Source of the DNA: Pontibacter sp. HSC-14F20
GTDB taxonomy: Bacteria > Bacteroidota > Bacteroidia > Cytophagales > Hymenobacteraceae
Direction of reading: 5' to 3'
DNA length: 64,000 nt
NCBI RefSeq assembly: GCF_019599265.1
Contig: NZ_JAHZTC010000018.1
Span: 1 to 64,000, forward strand
The notes under the pieces: model-generated
The model's database searches: none
What the model saw: only the letters and a program-made list of their open reading frames with translations
What the model was told of the DNA's origin: nothing
Position numbers and translations under genes: made by a program
Shown here: positions 26,143 through 35,568 of the stretch, in pieces
How positions within the stretch are numbered: position 1 is the stretch's first letter
Layout of the letters: each line of letters opens with the position of its first letter

Positions 26143-26721
26143 CTAAGCTGCCTTCAAAAATTCCACCAGCTTGCGGATGGCCTCTCCACGGTGGCTAATG
26201 GCGTTTTTCTCTTCCGGCGTCATCTCTGCAAAAGTGCGGTCGTAGCGCTCAGGTATAAACACGGGGTCGTAGCCAAAGCCCTTGTGGCCTTTCCACTCGG
26301 TGGTGATGTGTCCGTTCACGATGCCTTCGAACTGGTGTTCCTGCCCATCCAGGTATAGCGTAATGGAGGTGCGGAAGCGGGCGCGGCGAATGTCGTGGCC
26401 TTCGAGGTTTTTGAGCAGGTGGCGGATGTTGTCGGCGTCGTTGCGCTGTGGGCCGGCATAGCGGGCCGAATATACGCCCGGCTCGCCGCAGATGGCGTCC
26501 ACTTCCAATCCGGTGTCGTCGGCAAAACAGTTGACATTATATTTCTCCCACACATATTGCGCCTTCTGACGTGAGTTACCTTCCAGCGTGTCCTGGTCCT
26601 CGGCCAGTTCCTCGTGGCAGCCAATATCTTCCAAAGTAAGCAGTTTATACTTGCCTTCGAGCATGCGGCTCACCTCGGCTACTTTATTTTTGTTGTTAGT
26701 GGCGAAGCAGAGTTCTTTCAT
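26143..26721 (-). CDS. rdgB: XTP/dITP diphosphatase (RdgB/HAM1)
   Basis: 192 residues. N-terminal CFATNNKNKVAEV (substrate binding), DDTGLEVDAICGEPGVYSARYAG, and C-terminal GHKGFGYDPVFIPE ... TFAEMTPEEKNAISHRGEA are all family signatures. It hydrolyses ITP, dITP and XTP to monophosphates and keeps deaminated purines out of DNA and RNA. Stand-alone gene. Confidence 0.96.
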   Translation of the reverse strand: MKELCFATNNKNKVAEVSRMLEGKYKLLTLEDIGCHEELAEDQDTLEGNSRQKAQYVWEKYNVNCFADDTGLEVDAICGEPGVYSARYAGPQRNDADNIRHLLKNLEGHDIRRARFRTSITLYLDGQEHQFEGIVNGHITTEWKGHKGFGYDPVFIPERYDRTFAEMTPEEKNAISHRGEAIRKLVEFLKAA

Positions 26722-26866
26722 AGTGTCTGAATAAGAATTCTCAGGATTTTAACGATTCACAGGATTCCTAATAGGGTTGATAAGTATGCCCGGAATTAGT
26801 GTTCCGGTCTCAGGCTGAATAGTACGGGTTGAGATATAAATAATAGGATTAGCAGGTTATTTCAGC

Positions 26867-27205
26867 TTATTCTTTAGTGGCATTAGTCATGGCACGCGAA
26901 CGCCGTTCTATATTTTTCAGCTCGTTATACCTTTTGGTGTTTGAGTTCCAGTGAAAGGTGTGTATACCTATCCCGATGGCACCGTACATAAAAAGCCTGA
27001 TCAGGAAGTTAGTAGATATAAAGCTGTGAGTAAGTGCTGCAGTGTCCCAGGCTTTGAGCGCATCCCATTCCTGAAAAAGATTCGAAAAGAGACTGACCAA
27101 AGCGCCCCAGAGCAGTCCGCGTGTCAGGATATGTCGCCATTGGCCGCCTTCTTTTACTTTGGCCCATTTGGCTAAAAAGCGTGTTTCCTCTTTGTTTAAT
27201 TGCAT
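26867..27205 (-). CDS. Small two-span membrane protein, unknown
   Basis: 112 residues. Two predicted membrane segments (about 26-44, LTRGLLWGALVSLFSNLF, and 67-84, FLIRLFMYGAIGIGIHTF) separate charged ends; the N-terminus is KEETRFLAKWAKVKEGG and the C-terminus is basic. No family recognised. It lies between rdgB and the phosphoribosyltransferase gene, 54 bases downstream of the latter, so co-transcription with it is possible. Confidence 0.7.
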   Translation of the reverse strand: MQLNKEETRFLAKWAKVKEGGQWRHILTRGLLWGALVSLFSNLFQEWDALKAWDTAALTHSFISTNFLIRLFMYGAIGIGIHTFHWNSNTKRYNELKNIERRSRAMTNATKE

Positions 27206-27259
27206 AGCATGCTTTTTAAAGTTTATACTTCCTTTTCCTGCGATAAAGTGGATACGCGC

Positions 27260-27769
27260 TTAATGCAGGTACGCCGCTACTTCATGTTCTAGCAGCACCA
27301 CATCTACCCGCTCGCGCAAAGTGGTAGCAAGCGAATAACCGGTATAGGTGGCGGCTACCGGGAACAAGGTATGGTGGCGGTTAACCAGCGTCGCGATTTC
27401 CACTTTCTTGGGGTTTTGCGGCAATAGGGCGTTCAGGGTATAGGCCAGCGTTTTGCCCGTGTTCAGCACGTCGTCTACAATAATCACCACGGCCTTCTCA
27501 ATAGAGGCGGTTTCGGGTGTGATCGCGACAGGAGATTGCAGCGGGGCGGTTTTGTCGAGCGTGACTTGCAGCAGGGTTATTTTAAGCGGTGATATCTTTT
27601 CCAGTTCAGCGGCCAGCATACCAGCCAGGGTATAGCCGTTGCGGTGTATACCTGCCAGCACAAGTGTCTGTTCCTCAAAGTTCTGCTCGTATACCTCGTA
27701 GGCCATGCGGGTGATCTTCTGCTGTATCTGGTCCTGGTCAAGTATCAGGTTTTGCTGTGGGTGTGTCAT
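27260..27769 (-). CDS. Phosphoribosyltransferase family protein (PyrR-like)
   Basis: 169 residues. The PRPP-binding motif VVIIVDDVLNTGKTL (about 94-108) and the N-terminal pattern LILDQDQIQQKITRMAYEVYE with LAGIHRNGYTLA are those of the PyrR/type I phosphoribosyltransferase group. It could be a uracil phosphoribosyltransferase or a hypoxanthine/guanine enzyme; the PyrR-type start favours the former. RNA-binding regulation is not evident. Confidence 0.85.
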   Translation of the reverse strand: MTHPQQNLILDQDQIQQKITRMAYEVYEQNFEEQTLVLAGIHRNGYTLAGMLAAELEKISPLKITLLQVTLDKTAPLQSPVAITPETASIEKAVVIIVDDVLNTGKTLAYTLNALLPQNPKKVEIATLVNRHHTLFPVAATYTGYSLATTLRERVDVVLLEHEVAAYLH

Positions 27770-27806
27770 GTAGGTATCGGTATAAGGTATGGCGCTGCGC
27801 CTGAGA

Positions 27807-27814
27807 CAAATTTA
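27807..27814 (-). promoter_or_regulatory. -7 element TAAATTTG (minus strand)
   Basis: CAAATTTA on the plus strand, about 37 bases upstream of the phosphoribosyltransferase start. Confidence 0.6.
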
Positions 27815-27896
27815 AATAAATATCGTCAGCTACAGCACCCGGCAGCTAATGTTAAAATAATTTGGTTAATAGCGTTTTAATTTCAAAAATACTTGC

Positions 27897-27904
27897 TAAA
27901 TTTG
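27897..27904 (+). promoter_or_regulatory. -7 element TAAATTTG of rpmE2
   Basis: Perfect TAnnTTTG match 41 bases before the L31 start codon. Confidence 0.6.
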
Positions 27905-27945
27905 CAGTCCGATTCAGAAATTAAGGTTAATTAACGTTTATAATA

Positions 27946-28191
27946 ATGAAAAAAGGCATTCACCCAGAATACAGAGAGGTGGTTTTCCAGGATATGACGA
28001 GTGATTTCAAATTCATCACCCGTTCTACGATGAACTCTAGCGAGACAATCACCATGGAAGACGGCAAAGAGTATCCAGTAATTAAAGTGGAAGTTTCTTC
28101 TGCGTCTCACCCTTTCTACACTGGTAAAAACATCTTTGTGGATACTGCGGGTCGTGTGGAGCGTTTCAACACACGTTACAAGAAAAAATAA
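27946..28191 (+). CDS. rpmE2: 50S ribosomal protein L31 type B
   Basis: 81 residues, starting [17 protein letters not shown] and ending NTRYKKK. It lacks the zinc-binding Cys pairs of type A L31, so it is the zinc-independent type B form. Single gene with promoter and terminator. Confidence 0.97.
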   Translation: MKKGIHPEYREVVFQDMTSDFKFITRSTMNSSETITMEDGKEYPVIKVEVSSASHPFYTGKNIFVDTAGRVERFNTRYKKK

Positions 28192-28222
28192 GCAGGTATA
28201 CCCCTGGTTAAAACGTTTTAAC

Positions 28223-28262
28223 AAAAAAGTCTTTCTGTTACCATACGGAAAGACTTTTTTGC
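28223..28262 (+). terminator. Terminator of rpmE2
   Basis: Thirteen-bp perfect stem AAAAAAGTCTTTC / GAAAGACTTTTTT (28223-28235 with 28248-28260), loop of 12. Confidence 0.9.
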
Positions 28263-28353
28263 TTTTAACAACTATCCGGATGCCCCGGCAGGTATAGGTA
28301 TAGCATAAGCTCTGGTGATTGAGGAACCTGCCGCGCATTTCGCCAATACTTTT

Positions 28354-28361
28354 TATTTTTG
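28354..28361 (+). promoter_or_regulatory. -7 element TATTTTTG, decides the start of the next gene
   Basis: Perfect TAnnTTTG match ending five bases before ATG 28367. A possible upstream TTG start at 28319 would lie before the promoter, so 28367 is the start and the mRNA is probably leaderless. Confidence 0.65.
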
Positions 28362-28366
28362 CAGCT

Positions 28367-29572
28367 ATGAACATCATTCTCTTCGATGACCCCGTTATCC
28401 GGCAATCGCTTTTGCCGCTGACATTTACAAGGCCAGTAGCCGAAATCCGCGTTGGCATCATGACCATTACCGAAAAGTGGCAGATGCAGGCAGGAGCGAC
28501 AGTGTCGTATCTCACGCAGCCCTACCTCCAGCACAAGTTTCCGGCGCACTACGACACGCACAACGTGTTTGTGAATGGGGCGGTATGCCCGGATGGGGTG
28601 CTGGTAGAGCAAGTCAAATCCCTGAAGGTAGGAGAAGGGCTGTACTGCGATGGGCTGCTGGTGGCGCTCAATGCCGATAACCTGGACTTGCACGACGCTG
28701 CCGAACTGGTCATGCATTCTTCTTCTAAAAGGCTGGAGTGCCGGCCCGAAAACATCATCCGGGAGGTATGGGAAATTTTCGTTCAGAACGGCAACCAGAT
28801 CCGACGCGATTTTGAAGTCCTGACCGTAGGGCGCGAAAGCCAACCCATCGGTGACAGGTATACCATGGTGTATGGCGAAGAGAATATTTTTATTGAAGAG
28901 GGAGTGAAGATACGTGCAGCCATCCTCAACGCCGAAAACGGGCCGATCTATATTGGCAAGAATGCGCAGATACACGAAGGCGCTATCATCAAAGGGCCCT
29001 TTGCGATCTGTGAAGGTAGTAACGTGAATGTAGGTGGCAAAATGCGCGGCGACGTTACCATCGGGCCTTTCTGCAAAATCGGGGGCGAAGTAGCAGCTTC
29101 CGTTATTTTTGGCTATACCAATAAAGGCCACGAAGGCTACCTCGGCAATTCGGTGCTGGGCGAGTGGTGCAACTTGGGGGCTGATACCAATACTTCCAAC
29201 CTGAAGAATAACTACGCGGAAGTAAAAATCTGGAGCTATGCCAAAGGCGGCTTCAAGAGCACCGGACAACAATTCTGCGGCCTGATCATGGGCGACCACA
29301 GCAAGAGCGGCATCAACACCATGTTTAACACAGGTACGGTGGTCGGCGTGAGTGCCAATATCTTTGGGGCCGGTTATCCGCGCAACTTTATACCTTCCTT
29401 TGCCTGGGGAGGTGCTTCCGGTTTCGAAACCTTCCAGCTACGCAAAGCCAGCGAAGTGGCCAATATCGTGATGGGACGCCGCAACTTGCCCTTCAATGAC
29501 ATAGAAAAGGCTATCTTCGCAGAAATATTCGACCAGACCCAGGAATACAGGGTGTGGGATAGGAAGAGCTAA
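28367..29572 (+). CDS. GlmU-like putative sugar nucleotidyltransferase with left-handed beta-helix
   Basis: 401 residues. The N-terminal half (NIILFDDPVIRQSLLPLTFTRPVAEIRVGI) is a degenerate nucleotidyltransferase domain; the C-terminal half has hexapeptide repeats (from about residue 195: IYIGKNAQIHEGAIIKGPFAI, GDVTIGPFCKIGGEV, GVSANIFGAG). This is the conserved 'putative sugar nucleotidyl transferase' of Bacteroidota, related to GlmU but with unproven substrate; it could transfer a nucleotide or an acetyl group. Single gene. Confidence 0.85.
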   Translation: MNIILFDDPVIRQSLLPLTFTRPVAEIRVGIMTITEKWQMQAGATVSYLTQPYLQHKFPAHYDTHNVFVNGAVCPDGVLVEQVKSLKVGEGLYCDGLLVALNADNLDLHDAAELVMHSSSKRLECRPENIIREVWEIFVQNGNQIRRDFEVLTVGRESQPIGDRYTMVYGEENIFIEEGVKIRAAILNAENGPIYIGKNAQIHEGAIIKGPFAICEGSNVNVGGKMRGDVTIGPFCKIGGEVAASVIFGYTNKGHEGYLGNSVLGEWCNLGADTNTSNLKNNYAEVKIWSYAKGGFKSTGQQFCGLIMGDHSKSGINTMFNTGTVVGVSANIFGAGYPRNFIPSFAWGGASGFETFQLRKASEVANIVMGRRNLPFNDIEKAIFAEIFDQTQEYRVWDRKS

Positions 29573-29577
29573 AGGCG

Positions 29578-29666
29578 AAATAGTTTGATGGTTAAATTGT
29601 TAACTTCGTGAATTGAATTCGATGTACATTATGGAGCAATTCAACAATTTACCCTTCAAACTATTT
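29578..29666. repeat. 24-bp inverted repeat (two mismatches) between nucleotidyltransferase gene and holB
   Basis: Arms 29578-29601 and 29643-29666, loop 41 bases. It is AT-rich and lacks a T-run, so it is not a standard terminator. It ends 14 bases before the holB start codon. Confidence 0.8.
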
Positions 29667-29680
29667 AACAATACATCAAC

Positions 29681-30808
29681 ATGCATTTCTCTCAAATAAA
29701 AGGGCATCAGGAGACGAAAACCTTACTGGTTAATTCGGTGCGACAGAACCACGTGGCGCATGCGCAGCTGTTTCTGGGGCAGGAGGGAAGTGCCAATCTG
29801 GCTTTGGCGCTGGCGTATGCCACCTACATTAACTGTGAAGACAGGCAGCCCGATGATTCATGTGGAACATGCAACAGTTGCGTGAAAATGAACAAGCTGG
29901 TACATCCAGACTTTAACTTCGTGATGCCGGTGACGAGCACGAAGTCTATTACCAAGGATGTGCTGAGCCAGAAGTTCCTGACTGAGTGGCGCCAGTTTGT
30001 GCTGAGCAGCCCATATCAGGGACTCAATGAGTGGATGCAGTACATCGGTGCCGAGAACAAGCAGGGCAACATCTCCAAAGAGGAAAGCCGCCAACTGGTA
30101 AAACTGGTATCACTGAAGGCTTTTGAGGGCGACTATAAGATCGTGCTGATCTGGCTGCCGGAACTGATGCACCCTTTCGCGGCCAATGCCCTGCTCAAAT
30201 TGCTCGAAGAACCGCCAGCCAAAACGCTCTTTCTGTTGGTGTCGCAGTCGGCTGACAAGCTTTTGGCAACCATTACTTCGCGTACCCAGATTGTGCAGGT
30301 GCGGGTTTTTACCGAAAATGAGGTGATCAGCTACCTGCAGGAGAAACACGGACTCGACGAAACGGCGGCCTACCAGGTGGCGCAGCTCGCAGAGGGTAGC
30401 TTGAATGCGGCCTCCAAACTCACCAGCGAGATCAGCAGCGACTACTTCACCTTCTTCACCGACTGGATGCGCAATTGCTACAGTTACAAATTTGATAAGG
30501 TAGTAGATGCCAGCGAAGACTTCCAGAAGCTGGGACGCGAGAACCAGAAAAACTTTTTGCTGTACGCGCTTAACCTCTTCCGCAAGGTGATGCTTTATGG
30601 CGTAGACGAGTCACTAATCGCCTACCTGCCCCCAAACGAGCTCGATTTCGTACAGAAGTTCTCGAAGCTGATCACAGAAAACAATGCCGATAAACTGGCG
30701 CAGGAACTGAACGAGGCACATTATCATATAGAGCGAAACGCCAACCCGAAAATGGTGTTTGTAGACAGCTCGATTCAGATCGCCCAGTACCTGCGCAATG
30801 CTAGTTAA
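29681..30808 (+). CDS. holB: DNA polymerase III delta' subunit (HolB/DnaX-type ATPase)
   Basis: 375 residues. The clamp-loader signature includes IKGHQETKTLLVNSVRQNHVAHAQLFLG (altered P-loop), the zinc-binding CGTCNSCVKM, and LMHPFAANALLKLLEEPPAKTLFLLVSQ with SRTQIV (SRC-like motif). The degenerate Walker A fits delta' rather than gamma/tau. It helps load the sliding clamp at the replication fork. hemC follows after nine bases. Confidence 0.92.
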   Translation: MHFSQIKGHQETKTLLVNSVRQNHVAHAQLFLGQEGSANLALALAYATYINCEDRQPDDSCGTCNSCVKMNKLVHPDFNFVMPVTSTKSITKDVLSQKFLTEWRQFVLSSPYQGLNEWMQYIGAENKQGNISKEESRQLVKLVSLKAFEGDYKIVLIWLPELMHPFAANALLKLLEEPPAKTLFLLVSQSADKLLATITSRTQIVQVRVFTENEVISYLQEKHGLDETAAYQVAQLAEGSLNAASKLTSEISSDYFTFFTDWMRNCYSYKFDKVVDASEDFQKLGRENQKNFLLYALNLFRKVMLYGVDESLIAYLPPNELDFVQKFSKLITENNADKLAQELNEAHYHIERNANPKMVFVDSSIQIAQYLRNAS

Positions 30809-30817
30809 GAAGATATC

Positions 30818-31771
30818 ATGGAAAATAATACAATAGTAAAAACCATCAGAATCGGTACGCGCGGCAGCAAGCTGGCCCTTTGGCAGGCAAATGCCGTGGC
30901 CGACAAGCTGCAGGCCGCCGGCCTCAATACCGAAATTGTTATCATCAGTACCAAAGGCGACCAGATCCTCGACCGTTCCCTCGTAAAGCTGGGATCAAAG
31001 GGCGTGTTTACCGAAGAGCTGGAAGTAGGCCTGCGCGAAGGCACAATTGAAGTTGCTGTTCACAGCGCCAAAGATGTGCAGTCGACTATACCTGACGAAC
31101 TGGAACTGGTGGCCTTTATGGAGCGCGAGATTGTAAACGATGTGCTTCTTTCTTTCAATCCGGACTTCAAACTTGAGCGCGACAGCAGGGTGATGCTCGG
31201 TACATCCTCTACCCGTCGCAGGGCATTGCTGCGCAAGTATTACCCAAACGTGACTACTGCCGAATCGCGGGGCAACCTGCAGACCCGCCTGCAGAAGCTC
31301 AAAGAAGGTCCTTTTGAAGCGCTTATACTGGCCTATGCCGGTGTGGTGCGGATGGGCTACGACAACATGATCGTGCATACCTTTCCGGATAATGAATTTG
31401 TGCCTGCCGCCGGGCAGGGTAGCGTGGCTGTAGAGTGCGCCCGCGACCTCGATCCGGAACTCAAGCAGCTGATAAAAGATGCGGTTGATCACGCTGATAC
31501 CCATGTGTGCCTGCTGGCGGAGCGTGCTTTCCTGCGCACAATGGAAGGCGGTTGCAGCATACCTTCGTTTGCGCTGGCAAAACTGACAGCGGAAGGGAAT
31601 GTCCGCATACAAGGTGGTATTGTAAGCCTCGACGGGCAGCAGCACCTTTCGGAGGTATTTGAAGGAAGCCAGGAAGAGGCTGAAGCACTGGGTGTGCGAC
31701 TGGCCGAAACAATTCTAAGCCAGGGGGGAGACAAGATACTCCAGGAGATCAGGTCTGAAAGAGAAGAGTAA
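30818..31771 (+). CDS. hemC: Hydroxymethylbilane synthase (porphobilinogen deaminase)
   Basis: 317 residues. IRIGTRGSKLALWQA, VHSAKDVQSTIPDEL, GTSSTRRRALLRKYYP and EGGCSIPSFALA are the family signatures; Cys246 should bind the dipyrromethane cofactor. It polymerises four porphobilinogen molecules in haem synthesis. Probably co-transcribed with holB. Confidence 0.97.
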   Translation: MENNTIVKTIRIGTRGSKLALWQANAVADKLQAAGLNTEIVIISTKGDQILDRSLVKLGSKGVFTEELEVGLREGTIEVAVHSAKDVQSTIPDELELVAFMEREIVNDVLLSFNPDFKLERDSRVMLGTSSTRRRALLRKYYPNVTTAESRGNLQTRLQKLKEGPFEALILAYAGVVRMGYDNMIVHTFPDNEFVPAAGQGSVAVECARDLDPELKQLIKDAVDHADTHVCLLAERAFLRTMEGGCSIPSFALAKLTAEGNVRIQGGIVSLDGQQHLSEVFEGSQEEAEALGVRLAETILSQGGDKILQEIRSEREE

Positions 31772-31805
31772 TCTTAGAGAAAAGCCAATTCTAGACAAAT
31801 AAAAA

Positions 31806-31838
31806 GCGGGCCGCCTGCGCAAAGCAAGCGGCCCGTTT
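31806..31838. terminator. Terminator between hemC and the alanine symporter gene
   Basis: Stem CGGGCCGC (31807-31814) with GCGGCCCG (31828-31835), loop 13 bases. A-run on the left and T-run on the right allow use from both sides. Confidence 0.8.
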
Positions 31839-31872
31839 CTGCTTTAGGTATACGCTCACCTATTAGCTATAC

Positions 31873-33432
31873 CTATGCCTCAGCTTCTAATTGTGCTGCT
31901 TCTACCGACTTCTGCGTGAGAGGTCGTTTCGTGCTGGAGCGTGCATAAGTCAGGAAAGCCTGCATCTCGTTTTTGACAACAGGAGCCAGAATAAACAAAC
32001 CGATCAGATTAGGTATACTCATGGCAAACAGCATGGCATCAGAGAAGGCGACCACACTAATAAGCTGGATCGGGGCACCCAGCACCACAAAAGCGCAGAA
32101 CAGTACTTTGAATGATATTTTGGCAGTCTGGGAGTTGCCAAAAAGGTATGTCCAGGACTTCAGTCCATAGTAAGACCAGGTGATCATGGTGGAGAAAGCG
32201 AACAGAATGACGGCTGCGGCCAGAACAAGCGGGAACCAGTCGATCACTGTAGCGAAAGCAGAAGAAGTGAGTGCAATCCCATCGCCGGTGTCCTGGGTAT
32301 AGGAGCCTGTCACAACGATCACGAGTGCTGTCATCGTGCAGACGATCACGGTATCGATAAAAGGCTCAAGCGAGGCTACGAAACCTTCTGTCACAGGCAT
32401 GTTGGTTTTTACGGCGGAGTGGGCGATGGAAGCCGAGCCTATACCTGCTTCGTTGGAGAAAATACCACGGCGCAAACCCTGGATCATCACCCCAACCAAG
32501 CCGCCACCAATGGCAGTTGTGCTAAAGGCCCCTTCTATAATGGCCCCGAAAGCGGCTGGTATCTGTGAGAAGTTAACTGCCAGGACTACAAGGCCGGCCA
32601 GGATGTAAATGCCGCACATCAGCGGCACTATTTTTTCGGTTACACGGGCAATGCTCTTCACGCCACCCAAAATAACCAGCGCTACCAACAAGGCCATGAT
32701 CAGGCCGAACAACCAGGCATTGCCGCCTCCGAAGAAAGAAGCCTCTGCTCCGCCTGTAACAGTAATAAACTGCTGCGTCGCCTGGTTGATCTGGAACATA
32801 TTGCCAGCTCCCAGCGCTCCGCCGATACACATCACTGCAAAAAATGCCGCCAGAAACTTGCCCATACCTGCCATGCCGCGTTCAGCCAAGCCTTTTTTCA
32901 GGTAGTGCATCGGTCCGCCAGAAACAGTGCCGTCAGCATGCACGTCGCGGTATTTCACGCCTAGAGTGCAGGACACAAACTTGGTGGACATGCCCAACAG
33001 ACCTGCCATGATCATCCAGAAGGTAGCGCCTGGTCCGCCGAGTGAGATGGCAATGGCCACACCTGCAATATTGCCGAGGCCTACCGTGCCGGACACAGCC
33101 GCCGTCAGCGCCTGGAAGTGAGATAACTCACCGGGAGCTCCGGGCTGGTTATACTTGCCCCGCACAATATCAAATGCATACTTAAACCCTCTGACATTAA
33201 TGAAACCAAGGTATACGGTGAAGAAAAGTGCCCCTATCAGCAGCCAAACCAGGATTAGCGGTATACCTGCGCCGGCTACCTGCACTTCGTAAAAGATAAT
33301 ATCGGAAATAAACTGGGCGGTAGGAGCTACGGCTGCCTCAATCTTTTCATCGACGGTAAGTTCCGATTTCTGGGCTTGCGCGCTGCCCGATACAGCAAGG
33401 CCAAAACCTGTGGTAAGTAGTACTTTTTTCAT
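31873..33432 (-). CDS. Alanine/sodium symporter (AGCS family)
   Basis: 519 residues from ATG 33432 ([11 protein letters not shown]); a possible start 24 codons upstream would put a polar extension before what looks like a leader ending SAQAQ. Family motifs are present: [56 protein letters not shown]. It has about 11 membrane spans and would import alanine or glycine with Na+. The tail ([24 protein letters not shown]) is cytoplasmic. Stand-alone. Confidence 0.9.
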   Translation of the reverse strand: MKKVLLTTGFGLAVSGSAQAQKSELTVDEKIEAAVAPTAQFISDIIFYEVQVAGAGIPLILVWLLIGALFFTVYLGFINVRGFKYAFDIVRGKYNQPGAPGELSHFQALTAAVSGTVGLGNIAGVAIAISLGGPGATFWMIMAGLLGMSTKFVSCTLGVKYRDVHADGTVSGGPMHYLKKGLAERGMAGMGKFLAAFFAVMCIGGALGAGNMFQINQATQQFITVTGGAEASFFGGGNAWLFGLIMALLVALVILGGVKSIARVTEKIVPLMCGIYILAGLVVLAVNFSQIPAAFGAIIEGAFSTTAIGGGLVGVMIQGLRRGIFSNEAGIGSASIAHSAVKTNMPVTEGFVASLEPFIDTVIVCTMTALVIVVTGSYTQDTGDGIALTSSAFATVIDWFPLVLAAAVILFAFSTMITWSYYGLKSWTYLFGNSQTAKISFKVLFCAFVVLGAPIQLISVVAFSDAMLFAMSIPNLIGLFILAPVVKNEMQAFLTYARSSTKRPLTQKSVEAAQLEAEA

Positions 33433-33676
33433 CAAATAAGGATAGGTAAGTTTAGTCAGCAAGGCTGAATATAATTTTATTTGACGGAAATAGGGAATTA
33501 GCATTTAAATTGCTTCTACGGATACAGCATAAAGTTCTTATAGTGCAAGCTATACCTGGTATAAGGTCGGGCTTCCTTCACTTAATGCCATACCTATGGA
33601 CTTTCCCTTGAATTTGGAGAATTAGCAGAAGCGCGCAGAAAATGCAGCCAATGCGTGTAAAGGAACTAAAAAGGTT
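33433..33676. other. Intergenic region between divergent genes
   Basis: About 244 bases between the alanine symporter start and the cyclophilin promoter. One TATACCT word near 33552; no gene or RNA recognised. Confidence 0.4.
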
Positions 33677-33684
33677 TAAATTTG
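33677..33684 (+). promoter_or_regulatory. -7 element TAAATTTG
   Basis: Perfect TAnnTTTG match 41 bases before the cyclophilin start. Confidence 0.6.
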
Positions 33685-33725
33685 AAATCTAGACCTAATT
33701 TACAATCTAAAATCTACCCTTCAAC

Positions 33726-34364
33726 ATGAACCTGCTTAGCAAGATAGCCGCTTTCATTTTGGTGCTGGTGCTATGCCCGATGGCCGTGCTGGCTCAAAAG
33801 GCGCCCAAAGGCAAAGATCAGTTGGTAACCATCTCCACCCCGCATGGAGACATGAAACTGGTTCTTTACAACGATACGCCGCTGCACAAAGAAAATTTCC
33901 TGAAACTGACCCGCGACGGTTTTTATGACGGCACCACTTTTCACCGGGTGATCGATGGTTTTATGATTCAGGGCGGTGACCCCAACACCAAAGACGATGA
34001 CCCACGCAACGATGGCTCGGGCAACCCCGGCTATACCATTCCGGCCGAAATAAAGCCGAAGTACAAACATGTGCGGGGTGCTCTCGCCGCAGCACGCATG
34101 GGTGATCAGGTAAATCCTAAAAAAGAATCGAGTGGCTCGCAGTTTTACATCGTGGAAAACCACCAGGGCACGCCTCAACTTGATGAAGCCTATACCGTGT
34201 TCGGACAGGTAGTCGATGGCTTGGATGTGATCGACAAAATTGCTGAACAAGCTGTAGACGGCCGTAATCGCCCGCTTTCTGATATGAAAATGACGGTGAA
34301 AGTAGAGGACGTAAAGAAGAAAAAAATAGCTAAGAAGTATAAGTATACCTATCCAGCCGAGTAA
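33726..34364 (+). CDS. Exported cyclophilin-type peptidyl-prolyl isomerase
   Basis: 212 residues. A signal peptide ends near AVLAQ (residue 24). The cyclophilin core shows FHRVIDGFMIQGGDP (catalytic Arg), RGALAAARMGDQVNPKKESSGSQFYI and FGQVVDGLDVIDKIA. It would speed prolyl isomerisation of proteins folding in the periplasm. The tail is Lys-rich (KKKKIAKKYKYTYPAE). Single gene. Confidence 0.93.
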   Translation: MNLLSKIAAFILVLVLCPMAVLAQKAPKGKDQLVTISTPHGDMKLVLYNDTPLHKENFLKLTRDGFYDGTTFHRVIDGFMIQGGDPNTKDDDPRNDGSGNPGYTIPAEIKPKYKHVRGALAAARMGDQVNPKKESSGSQFYIVENHQGTPQLDEAYTVFGQVVDGLDVIDKIAEQAVDGRNRPLSDMKMTVKVEDVKKKKIAKKYKYTYPAE

Positions 34365-34538
34365 GGCCTTGCATACCTGATACTGTACCTGCGTGCTATA
34401 CCTATAAATAAGTGAATTTGATAAGTGACCACACACTTACATATATAAAGAAAGTGCCGTGCTGGCGCTTTGCTTCATAAACGGGCAGGGTTTAGGCCAT
34501 GCTTGAAGCATAATACTTGCACACGAGAAACTCAAGAA

Positions 34539-35447
34539 ATGAAAAAGATACTGATTACGGGCTCCAACGGTCTGCTGGGCCAGAAGCTCGCTGCTTTATT
34601 ACTTCCTCGCACCGATGTAGAATTGCTGGCCACTAGCCGTGGTGAGAACAAACTGGCTGAGGTCTTCCCTACACTGGCTTTTGCCTCGATGGATGTGACC
34701 AACCGGGAAGAAGTAGAAAAGGTAGTAGCGGAATTTAAACCGACGCACCTGATCCACACCGCCGCCATGACCAACGTGGACCAATGCGAATCGGACCGCG
34801 GAGGCGCGCTGAAGCTTAACCGCGATGCGGTAGCTTATGTAGTAGAGGCCTGCGAAAAACACCATGTGCACCTGATCCACCTTTCCACCGACTTTATTTT
34901 TGACGGTGAAGACGGTCCTTATGACGAAGAAGCAGAAGGTAGTCCGATCAGTTTTTATGGCGAAACCAAACTGATGGCGGAGGAAATCGTGAAGCAGGCT
35001 AAGTGCAAGTGGGCAATTCTCCGCACGGTGCTTGTGTATGGCGTGGTGCACGACTACGGCCGCACCAACATTGTGCTGTGGGTACGCGACAGTCTGCGGG
35101 CCGGCAAGGTGATCAAAGTGGTGACAGACCAATTCCGTACCCCGACGCTGGCCGAAGACCTGGCTATGGGCTGCTGGCTGGCCGCGCAGCACGACGCTGA
35201 AAGCATTTATAACATCTCGGGCAAGGAAATGTACACGCCTTATGATATGGCTATGCTCGTGGCCGACTATTTTGAGCTGGACAAATCGCTGATCGATAAA
35301 GCCGATGCCAGCACCTTTTCACAAACTGCTAAACGACCGGCACGCACAGGCTTTATCATCACCAAAGCCGAAAAGGAATTGGGCTACAAGCCGCATACTT
35401 TCGAGGAAGGTATTGCGATGGTAGCAGAGCAGGCTGATATGTATTAA
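34539..35447 (+). CDS. SDR family sugar reductase, RmlD-like
   Basis: 302 residues from ATG 34539 (MKKILITGSNGLLGQ); an upstream in-frame start at 34470 adds an implausible Cys/His-rich leader. Rossmann motif GSNGLLGQ (8-15), STDFIFDGEDGPYDE, catalytic YGETK and TDQFRTPTLAEDLA match the dTDP-4-dehydrorhamnose reductase family. It could make an activated deoxysugar or act on another NDP-sugar; no other rml gene is nearby. Confidence 0.85.
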   Translation: MKKILITGSNGLLGQKLAALLLPRTDVELLATSRGENKLAEVFPTLAFASMDVTNREEVEKVVAEFKPTHLIHTAAMTNVDQCESDRGGALKLNRDAVAYVVEACEKHHVHLIHLSTDFIFDGEDGPYDEEAEGSPISFYGETKLMAEEIVKQAKCKWAILRTVLVYGVVHDYGRTNIVLWVRDSLRAGKVIKVVTDQFRTPTLAEDLAMGCWLAAQHDAESIYNISGKEMYTPYDMAMLVADYFELDKSLIDKADASTFSQTAKRPARTGFIITKAEKELGYKPHTFEEGIAMVAEQADMY

Positions 35448-35568
35448 AAATATTGAATTTAATATGGTGCAATCAGAACCATTGTTTAAATTGTAAGCTT
35501 TAAATCCTGATTATCCGTGCCTTTACACTAAACCAACTAATCTAAACTAACCAACCTTTACTCTTTTT

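Noticed and set aside
26740..26780. Short direct similarity to repeated intergenic phrases common in Bacteroidota
   Set aside because: Too short and degenerate to call a repeat element from this window alone.
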